Shown: positions 57,872 through 64,000 of the stretch, piece after piece
How the letters are laid out: each line of letters opens with the position of its first letter
Position numbering within the stretch: position 1 is the stretch's first letter
DNA from: Flavobacteriaceae bacterium F08102
GTDB taxonomy: Bacteria; Bacteroidota; Bacteroidia; Flavobacteriales; Flavobacteriaceae
Assembly: GCA_023015935.1 (NCBI GenBank)
Contig: JALKAY010000007.1
Location: 273 to 64,272, forward strand
Direction of reading: 5' to 3'
Length of the DNA: 64,000 nucleotides
Position numbers and translations under genes: made by a program
Notes under the pieces: model-generated
Told to the model about the DNA's origin: nothing
The model's input: only the letters and a program-made list of their open reading frames with translations
The model's database searches: none

Positions 57872-57950
57872 TAAATGCCTCTAAGTTTATCTGCAAATGT
57901 AATCTTTTTATCGCTATTGAAATAGTCCTGAGTTAAACTTTTTGTCCTAA

Positions 57951-57985
57951 TTTGGAAATGTATACTCCAGTTCATAGTATATTTG
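57951..57985 (+). promoter_or_regulatory. Promoter of birA, close to the start codon
   Basis: TTTG at 57951-57954, 23-nt spacer, TATATTTG at 57978-57985. The ATG is only 9 nt downstream, so the leader is very short. The -7 box overlaps an in-frame TTG, which argues against that upstream start. Confidence 0.5.
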
Positions 57986-57994
57986 CATTCATAT

Positions 57995-58726
57995 ATGAAG
58001 ATTGTCAAACTTGATGCCATAGATTCTACGAATTCCTATTTAAAGGATTGGTCTCGACGTGAAAACCTTGAGAATTGGACCGTGGTTTCTGCACTATCCC
58101 AAACTAAAGGAAAGGGGCAGCGACAAAATAGATGGTATTCTGAAGCAGGTAAAAATTTGACCTTCAGTGTTTTAGTTAGATTTGAACGATTAAGTATTGA
58201 GTCGCAGCATTATTTAAATTATAGCACATCTATCGCCGTATATAATGTGCTTAAATATTATATTCCACAAAAATTATCCATTAAATGGCCAAACGACATT
58301 TTGTCAGCGAACGCCAAAATTGGTGGTATTCTTATTGAATGTAACTTAAAAAATGCTATGGTTACCGAGGCCATTGTGGGTATTGGTCTGAATGTAAATC
58401 AAACTGACTTTAGTGCTTTGCCTAACGTAGCTACTTCAATTAAGCAGCGCTTAGGCACTTCGGTAGATCTCGATGAGTTACTTGAAAAAATATTGTTAGA
58501 GCTTCAGTTTCAGTTTTTGCTTATTCAACAGCATCAATGGCCAAAGATTAAAAACACCTATGAGCAATTTCTCTATAAATGTGGGGTGCCAAGTATGTTT
58601 GTAGATCAACAAGGTGATTCATTTATGGGGAAAATAACAGGTACATCTTCTGCTGGAAAATTAATTGTAGAACTGGAAGATGAAACTATTAAAACTTTTG
58701 ATTTAAAGGAAATTAGCTTTGTTTAA
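57995..58726 (+). CDS. birA: Biotin--[acetyl-CoA-carboxylase] ligase
   Basis: 243 aa. It attaches biotin to biotin-carrier domains. Catalytic strings LDAIDSTNSYLKDWS, QTKGKGQRQNRWYSEAGKNLTFSVL (biotinyl-AMP loop), IKWPNDILSANAKIGGIL and IGLNVNQTDF are present. There is no N-terminal HTH, so it is a ligase only, not a repressor. Start ATG at 57995 is chosen because the upstream TTG lies inside the -7 box. The 3' end overlaps the convergent SRPBCC gene by 4 nt. Confidence 0.95.
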   Translation: MKIVKLDAIDSTNSYLKDWSRRENLENWTVVSALSQTKGKGQRQNRWYSEAGKNLTFSVLVRFERLSIESQHYLNYSTSIAVYNVLKYYIPQKLSIKWPNDILSANAKIGGILIECNLKNAMVTEAIVGIGLNVNQTDFSALPNVATSIKQRLGTSVDLDELLEKILLELQFQFLLIQQHQWPKIKNTYEQFLYKCGVPSMFVDQQGDSFMGKITGTSSAGKLIVELEDETIKTFDLKEISFV

Positions 58727-59112
58727 AGCGCTGAAATATTTTCCGTTAAATTATTGATGAAATTTTGAAGTGGGTTTTTTATCATCATGGCCATCATGGC
58801 ATTAAATTTCCCGTCAAAACTCAATTGAACCATACTGCTCTCCTCATTGATTTCTTCAATTTCTGCTTGTAAGGTGAATGGAAATTTATCACTAGCCGAG
58901 CCTAATACAACTAAATCGTTCGGTCGCGTTTCATTTAGTAAGAGTTTGATTTCTGGCATCCCCTTAAGAGCAAATAAAAACCCATTTGGACGAACTTCAA
59001 ATTTGTCAGTATTTTTAGGCATGATATGTTCGTAATTTTCAACTTTTGACAAATAGTCAAACACATAAGTAGCTGATTGCTGAACACTAACTTTCGGACT
59101 TTGTAAATTCAT
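58723..59112 (-). CDS. SRPBCC/START-like protein
   Basis: 129 aa with an SRPBCC-like lipid- or ligand-binding fold (SATYVFDYLSKVENYEHIMPKNTDKFEV, LLLNETRPNDLVVLGSASDKFPFTLQAEI). The C-terminal MMIKNPLQNFINNLTENISAL helix is typical of orthologues next to pyrE. Function unknown. Its stop overlaps the birA stop by 4 nt tail to tail. Confidence 0.83.
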   Translation of the reverse strand: MNLQSPKVSVQQSATYVFDYLSKVENYEHIMPKNTDKFEVRPNGFLFALKGMPEIKLLLNETRPNDLVVLGSASDKFPFTLQAEIEEINEESSMVQLSFDGKFNAMMAMMIKNPLQNFINNLTENISAL

Positions 59113-59150
59113 AGGTTATTTTTAAAATTGAGAGGCAAAGACAATGCCAA

Positions 59151-59792
59151 TTATTGACACCATTCACTGGGGTTTGCTCTCCATTGTTCTAAGGTGGCTA
59201 GCTCACTCTCTGTAATATAATTTGTTTTTATTGCTTGAATTAATAAATGACTATAATCACTTAAAGTCGTTAATTCCACGTTGGCCAATTTGAAATTCTC
59301 GGCGGCAAATGAAAATCCATAGGAGAAAATGGCAACCATTCCTTTTACGCGAATGCCTGCGTTTTTTAATGCATCAACAGCTGCCAGACTACTCTTGCCT
59401 GTACTGATTAAATCTTCAATGACAACCACTGTTTGGCCTTCTGAAATTTGACCTTCAATTTGGTTTTGACGTCCGTGTTTTTTTGCTTCGGGACGAACAT
59501 AAATAAATGGAAGTCCTAATTCTTGTGCAACCAGTACGCCAATTGCAATAGCGCCTGTTGCTACCCCTGCAATGGCATCGGGCATGCCGTATTTATCTTC
59601 AACTAGCCTCGCTAAATTAGAGCGTAAGAAATTTCTAATATGCACATGAGATAAAGTGATTCTATTGTCACAATAGATGGGAGATTTCCATCCAGAAGCC
59701 CAAGTAAATGGGTTTTTCGGACTCAATTTAATTGCCTTAATTTGTAATAAATTTTCGGCAGTTTCTGCGGCGGTGGTATCGTTAAATATCAT
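59151..59792 (-). CDS. pyrE: Orotate phosphoribosyltransferase
   Basis: 213 aa, catalysing orotate plus PRPP to OMP in pyrimidine synthesis. The PRPP-binding motif VVVIEDLISTGKSSLAAVDAL and the catalytic-loop region RPEAKKHGRQNQIEG are clear. A -7 element lies only 5 nt before the ATG. Followed by the SRPBCC gene after 38 nt. Confidence 0.96.
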   Translation of the reverse strand: MIFNDTTAAETAENLLQIKAIKLSPKNPFTWASGWKSPIYCDNRITLSHVHIRNFLRSNLARLVEDKYGMPDAIAGVATGAIAIGVLVAQELGLPFIYVRPEAKKHGRQNQIEGQISEGQTVVVIEDLISTGKSSLAAVDALKNAGIRVKGMVAIFSYGFSFAAENFKLANVELTTLSDYSHLLIQAIKTNYITESELATLEQWRANPSEWCQ

Positions 59793-59797
59793 AGCCG

Positions 59798-59805
59798 CAA
59801 AACTA
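59798..59805 (-). promoter_or_regulatory. Candidate -7 element abutting pyrE
   Basis: TAGTTTTG on the minus strand, followed by five bases and the pyrE ATG. A transcript from it would be leaderless or nearly so. No TTG at the expected -33 position. Confidence 0.35.
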
Positions 59806-59825
59806 CATAAATTTTTAAATGACTT

Positions 59826-60425
59826 ATGAAAATAAATTATGTATTTATCAATAATTTTTCCATCATTTTAACAAGTAATCTTCAAATGAAAAATCATCCT
59901 TGTTTTTTTAGATTGGAGGAGGTTGATTTACTGGAAGTTATTGATAAAATGTTTAAAGGAGAAGTAAAGGAGTTGTATTTATACCACGAAAATCTCAAAA
60001 AACTTAGATCGGATTTTGTTCGTCATTTTACATGTATAAAAGCTGCGGGAGGAAAAGTGGTTAATGCAACAGGAGAGGTCTTATTTATTTACAGGAATGA
60101 TGTTTGGGACTTGCCAAAAGGGAAGATAGAGAAAGGAGAAAAGAAGAAAGAAGCTGCATTACGCGAAGTGCAAGAAGAAACGGGAGTGGTGGGGTTGGAA
60201 TTAGGAAGACGACTTGAAACTACCTATCATCTATATCGGTATAAGCAAAAAACCATCCTTAAAATAAGTTATTGGTATGAAATGTTTACCACTTCTAAAG
60301 CTCCTCTTCATCCTCAATTGGAGGAAGGGATTAGTCGTGTTGAATGGTTGAATAAATCGCAAATATCGAAAGTATTACCTCATTCTTATGCAAATATTCG
60401 CCGATTGTTTTTGGCTAATGTGTAA
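59826..60425 (+). CDS. NUDIX hydrolase
   Basis: 199 aa. The Nudix box GX5EX7REUXEEXGU is in GKIEKGEKKKEAALREVQEETGV, about residues 98-120. It probably hydrolyses a nucleoside-diphosphate derivative; the substrate is unknown. An N-terminal region (MKNHPCFFRLEEVDLLEVIDKMFKGEVKELYLYHENL) is shared with flavobacterial relatives. An alternative start at Met21 (59886) is equally plausible. Divergent from pyrE. Confidence 0.88.
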   Translation: MKINYVFINNFSIILTSNLQMKNHPCFFRLEEVDLLEVIDKMFKGEVKELYLYHENLKKLRSDFVRHFTCIKAAGGKVVNATGEVLFIYRNDVWDLPKGKIEKGEKKKEAALREVQEETGVVGLELGRRLETTYHLYRYKQKTILKISYWYEMFTTSKAPLHPQLEEGISRVEWLNKSQISKVLPHSYANIRRLFLANV

Positions 60426-60522
60426 TTTGTTTACAATTGAATTAGAAAAATTGCAGATTGATACTTCGCGATAAGATTATTAAATTTTTCCAGTCGTTAT
60501 GTTGATTATTTTCGATTCAAAT

Positions 60523-60560
60523 ACCTCGTTTTTCGAGGTGAAATCCCTACTATTGCAGGG
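60523..60560 (+). promoter_or_regulatory. Two short hairpins in the ndpA leader
   Basis: ACCTCG-TTTTT-CGAGGT (60523-60539) and a weaker CCCT/AGGG pair (60545-60548 and 60557-60560) lie 23-60 nt before the ndpA ATG. They could act as a leader structure or operator; the first stem is clear, the second weak. Confidence 0.4.
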
Positions 60561-60582
60561 TCTAAAAAATTGACTTGAAATT

Positions 60583-61632
60583 ATGATTAAACGTAACAAA
60601 GCTTCTATTTCTAGATTTATTATACACAAAGTTGGGAATAAATTTAATAACGGTAAAAATGTATTTTCTGACGAAGAAGTACACTTTGATCAAGCGAGTT
60701 ATGAATTGATGCTACCATTTTTACTTCGACCATTTGGTTCGGTAGTTCAGAGTTATCGTTTTAATCATCACGCAGATATAAATTTGAATGAAATCAATTC
60801 CTATGTGATGCAACTCTTTAAGGAAGATACTGATTTTGTGGAGATTTCAAAGCATATTGTAACTCATTTGTTTGAACAGTCTAATTCTGCCCAAATTAAA
60901 ACAGGAGATGTAATTATCGCTGAATTTGACGGTATAGAATTTAATGATATTACGACCAACGCTATAGGAATATTTAAAATTGAGAATAAGGTTGACTTCT
61001 TTCAAACCTTTTTGGAAGGAAATAGTTATGATGTAGCTGTGCAAAAAGGAATTAGTGCGAAAAAAGTAGATAAAGGTTGCTTGGTGTTAAATCAGTCAGA
61101 TGCAGAAGGACATATTGTTTTTAGTGTAGATCACAATAATTATGATGCACAGTATTGGATCAATCATTTTCTAAATATTAAATATGCGAACGATTCAAAT
61201 CAACACACGCAAAATTATATTGAATTTTGTAAGGATTTTTCAACCGAAATAGTTAAGAATAAATTTGGTAATCAAGAGCAAAATAGCTTTTTAGCGAAAA
61301 CAATCGATTATTTTAAAGAGAATGAAGCGGTGAATATTGAGGAGTTTAAAGCCGAAGTGTTTGATGATGAAGAACAAATTGTGTTATTTGAAGACCATAA
61401 AAAAACTTTTGAACAAGAACAAGATGTACTTATTCTTAATCATTTTGATATAGCCGATGCGGTAGTAAAAAAAGCTAAAAAGAAAATAAAAACTGAAATT
61501 CAACTCGATACAAATATTCAAATTAAACTCGATATTGACGCACCAGATTCTTCAAGTGAATACCTTGAGCGGGGCTATGATGAAGAGAAGAAAATGCATT
61601 TTTATAAAGTGTTTTTTAATGAAGAAGGATAG
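60583..61632 (+). CDS. Nucleoid-associated protein (NdpA/YejK family)
   Basis: 349 aa of the NdpA family (37-kDa nucleoid-associated protein). The N-terminal IHKVGNKFNNGKNVFSDEEV, the FLRPFGSVVQSYRF-like segment and IEFCKDFSTEIVKNKFG fit flavobacterial orthologues. It probably binds DNA non-specifically; details are unknown. Single gene, with a structured leader. Confidence 0.85.
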   Translation: MIKRNKASISRFIIHKVGNKFNNGKNVFSDEEVHFDQASYELMLPFLLRPFGSVVQSYRFNHHADINLNEINSYVMQLFKEDTDFVEISKHIVTHLFEQSNSAQIKTGDVIIAEFDGIEFNDITTNAIGIFKIENKVDFFQTFLEGNSYDVAVQKGISAKKVDKGCLVLNQSDAEGHIVFSVDHNNYDAQYWINHFLNIKYANDSNQHTQNYIEFCKDFSTEIVKNKFGNQEQNSFLAKTIDYFKENEAVNIEEFKAEVFDDEEQIVLFEDHKKTFEQEQDVLILNHFDIADAVVKKAKKKIKTEIQLDTNIQIKLDIDAPDSSSEYLERGYDEEKKMHFYKVFFNEEG

Positions 61633-62185
61633 GGTGAAAATTTTTTACATACCTAAACAGTTTTATCTGAAAGTGTGAGCGTTTGTAGTAGGTAGTGCTT
61701 AGTCTTCAGTTGGCAGAGTCTAGTGTCTTGTCCTGAAATAGGTTGACCGTGTTGTTTTTTCTACTAATTACTATATATAACTTGCGATATATTGAGTACG
61801 AAAGCGGAGTATCAATGCGAAGCATTGGACGCTCAAAGTGGAGGAATAGTGAAAATTAGGTTTTAGGATGATAAGCGTTAGAAGGTACAGGTAACTTGCC
61901 CCATTTTTGTAGCGGTTTTCATTACAACGCAAGGAGGAATCAAAAATTCCTCAACTTGAGGTGTCTTTTTTTTGGTTCTTTTTTAGGTAAGCAAAAAAGA
62001 ATGAAAGAAGAAAAAGTAAACGTCTTTAGTCCTAACCACTCGTGATTACGATGTTTAAAAGCTATTTTATAGCTACGTGCTAAATTCTTTCTAAATAACA
62101 TAATTATCGTTTTATTCTTACTAAAAGTTGTTCAAATTCAGAAAGTTTTGCAATCAGACGACGCGAATCAGGAACGTTTATTTCA
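61633..62185 (+). other. Intergenic region with hairpins and repeat-like sequence, no gene
   Basis: About 550 bp. It contains the palindrome CAATGC-GAA-GCATTG (61814-61828), two overlapping stems at 61934-61961 followed by T8, and a symmetric hairpin TTCTTTTTT/AAAAAAGAA at about 61976-62001. Two motifs recur at 13.7 kb. No ORF or known element is recognised; TGTCCTGAAATAGGTTGACC (61724-61743) resembles an IS end but was not confirmed. Confidence 0.45.
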
Positions 62186-63940
62186 CTAGTTATTCGGGGG
62201 GATATGGGGTGAACGTTCTATTCGATAAATAGGGTAGTTCATATGTGCACTTTCATAATTTTCACTAGCTTTATGAAGCCACTTTAATTGTGCATAACTG
62301 TTTTTAGCGAATTGGTCATCACTGGCTTTTTTCGCTTCGAATGCTATTCTAATTTGTGGATGATTCTCAAGTAATGCAGCAGCTTTATCCTCCCAAACAT
62401 AGGGAGAGAATCCTTCTTTTTGCTGTAAAATTGTGTCAAAAAAGTTCCAATTAAAAAATGAGTCTGGCGCTGCTGGTTCAAGGGTCTCAAGGAGGTAACG
62501 AATACCTTTTTGAGCAGTGGAAACATAATAATCTCCAGCCCTAAATTTTACGTGCCCTTCGGAAGTTTCTAAATCAACGTTTGAATGCCTGAAATGCCCT
62601 TCGTATGGGGTTTGTCGTGATTTGTAGTTAATAATTCGATAGCGACTCACTTTAATAACAGTGTCTTTGGCCATACGTTTCATTGCTATGTGATTTAAAC
62701 GCAATAAGTCAATGACCCTATGCCAACCTTGAGGAATTATATAGGCTGACGGAATTTTTATAGAATCCGTTCCTTTGAAATAGTTGTAATAAGTGATCGG
62801 TTTTGTAAAAGGTTTTGTTCTGTCATAGAATAAACGTTCTCCTCCTGTCACTTTACTAGGGACCATGGAACCTTCAAATCCTTTAAAGTTTAGTGTGGAA
62901 GATTTACTGCGATCTACTTTCCAATCGATTGTGTAATAGGACTGTTTTAAAATAAGCTCACTGGCACGGTTTCTCATTTCTCGAATTTTTATCCCGTCTT
63001 CTTCTATTAATTCAATAAGACTTTTCATTAATTCATACGTTCCTTCAACGCGCTGTTTGTACGGTTTTAACATGTGCGTTTCAACCATTAAACCAAGGGT
63101 GTTAAATAAGGTCGTATACCCCGTTGAGTATCGTGGGTAATCCATGAATTGTGAGAACCCTTTTTCTGGTACGGTATTAAAAACATTGACATAAGGTGTA
63201 ATATCCCAATTTTTTGCGGCTAATTTTTTTGCTAATGTTGGATGAAATGTTTTGTGCACATACGTACCTAATTCATACCCTAATTTGTTGTGCTGTGTAA
63301 ATAAATGTGTGAGAATGTATTGATAATCAGCTCCGTTACTTACATGGTTGTCGACAAAAACATCAGGTTGAACTCGATGGTATATTTGAGCAAAAGTTTG
63401 GGTGTTATACGTATCACTTTTGATGAAATCTCTATTTAAATCATAATTTCGTGCATTCCCTCTAAAACCGTATTCTTTTGGACCATTTTGGTTGGTGCGG
63501 GTGGTCGTGTTCCGATTTAAACTCCCTCCAACATTATAAATCGCTATAGTTGTAAGTACGGTGTGGGTGGGTGTTGCGATTTTTCCTTGTGCTAAATCTC
63601 GGTAAAGCATCATCGTAGCATCAATGCCATCACTTTCTCCGGGGTGAATACCGTTGTTAATCATTAAAATTTGATGGTTGATTCTCAAAGTGTCAAAATC
63701 AAAATTTCCAGAAGGACTAAATGTGACTAAGTGTAACGGTTTTCCTGAATCTGTTTTTCCAATGGCTTCTATGTTGATTTGTGGATAGCTGTTCGCTAAA
63801 GATTCGTAAAAGGCAATGGTTTGTTCGTAAGTGGCAGTTTCAAAACCATTACTTGTTTCAAATACCGTGGTAAATTTTTCTTGTGCATGTACCGAGATAC
63901 AGCTAATTAAGATAAGTTGAATAATGGCAATGTTTCTCAT
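62186..63940 (-). CDS. Secreted M14 family zinc carboxypeptidase
   Basis: 584 aa with a signal peptide (about residues 1-19, ending SVHAQ). M14 zinc site: HPGE (H99, E102) and H199 in VDNHVSNGADY. The substrate-binding string RGNARNYDLNRDF (about 160-172) matches GNARxxDLNRxF of the family. The C-terminal half is non-catalytic with no recognised domain. It probably trims exported peptides. It is a single gene near the window edge. Confidence 0.9.
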   Translation of the reverse strand: MRNIAIIQLILISCISVHAQEKFTTVFETSNGFETATYEQTIAFYESLANSYPQINIEAIGKTDSGKPLHLVTFSPSGNFDFDTLRINHQILMINNGIHPGESDGIDATMMLYRDLAQGKIATPTHTVLTTIAIYNVGGSLNRNTTTRTNQNGPKEYGFRGNARNYDLNRDFIKSDTYNTQTFAQIYHRVQPDVFVDNHVSNGADYQYILTHLFTQHNKLGYELGTYVHKTFHPTLAKKLAAKNWDITPYVNVFNTVPEKGFSQFMDYPRYSTGYTTLFNTLGLMVETHMLKPYKQRVEGTYELMKSLIELIEEDGIKIREMRNRASELILKQSYYTIDWKVDRSKSSTLNFKGFEGSMVPSKVTGGERLFYDRTKPFTKPITYYNYFKGTDSIKIPSAYIIPQGWHRVIDLLRLNHIAMKRMAKDTVIKVSRYRIINYKSRQTPYEGHFRHSNVDLETSEGHVKFRAGDYYVSTAQKGIRYLLETLEPAAPDSFFNWNFFDTILQQKEGFSPYVWEDKAAALLENHPQIRIAFEAKKASDDQFAKNSYAQLKWLHKASENYESAHMNYPIYRIERSPHIPPNN

Positions 63941-64000
63941 TTTTGGCGCTGCTATTAGGTTGATTTGGCTAATTTATGGATAAAAACGAGTACTTAATAC

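Noticed and set aside
57983-57994. TTG start for birA four codons upstream
   Set aside because: The TTG is part of the TATATTTG -7 box, so it would not be in the mRNA.
61814-61828. Short palindrome CAATGC/GCATTG as a CRISPR or attC-like site
   Set aside because: Single copy, no regular spacing, no cas or integrase genes nearby.

Overview
The window is an AT-rich chromosomal segment of a member of the Flavobacteriaceae (Bacteroidota). The evidence is the complete gldK-gldL-gldM-gldN core of gliding motility and type IX secretion, a SusC/SusD pair driven by an ECF sigma/FecR pair, exosortase F, Bacteroidota-type -33/-7 promoters (TTG, 17-23 nt, TAnnTTTG), weak Shine-Dalgarno sites, and family-typical gene orders such as purH-mreBCD-mrdA-rodA, miaB-sigma54 regulator-lptE-secG-groES-groEL, and psd-cdsA-LUD-ftsH-rsfS-birA. 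No phage, CRISPR array or intact mobile element is visible.

Layout. 1-1.4 kb: decayed DDE transposase followed by tRNA-Asn. 1.7-6.7 kb: sucA and sucB with an M23 peptidase gene between them. 6.9-13.6 kb (minus strand): an ECF sigma/FecR/SusC/SusD transport-and-signalling unit with no degradative enzyme. 14-17.3 kb: small secreted protein, FadL-like porin and a Gly/Tyr- and Arg/Ser/Thr-rich lipoprotein. 17.4-19.7 kb: proS, tRNA-Glu, rpsT and an orphan ORF. 19.7-26.9 kb: rod-shape operon and purH. 27-28.5 kb: GAF/fRMsr-like protein and the exosortase F pair. 28.6-32.1 kb: a four-gene metal-associated outer-membrane cluster (Cys-rich secreted protein, TonB receptor, HMA protein, metal-binding lipoprotein). 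32.5-39.3 kb: groEL/ES, secG, a TPR-like protein, lptE, a sigma-54 activator and miaB. 39.5-48 kb: topA, a degenerate arginase-fold protein and gldKLMN. 48-55.4 kb: FAD oxidoreductase, DUF983, ABC-F, GNAT, YceI, ACBP, psd, cdsA and LUD. 55.4-64 kb: ftsH, rsfS, birA, SRPBCC, pyrE, NUDIX, ndpA and an M14 peptidase.

Functional themes. Most genes are housekeeping: TCA cycle, purine and pyrimidine synthesis, cell shape, protein folding and quality control, phospholipid synthesis, tRNA modification and DNA topology. Envelope biology dominates the rest: the T9SS motor, LptE, SecG, SusCD, the TonB/metal cluster, exosortase F and the FadL-like pair.

I did not find a clearly undescribed multi-gene system. 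The best candidates for a second look are a perfect 40-bp spacerless palindrome at 52421-52460, the Cys-rich metal cluster at 28.6-32.1 kb, the arginase-fold protein with lost metal ligands next to gldK, the low-complexity lipoprotein paired with a FadL-like porin, a 17-nt motif repeated at the gldK and gldL 3' ends, promoters placed only a few bases from start codons, and a possible dispersed intergenic repeat. All family names come from reading translated sequence by eye, without database searches.
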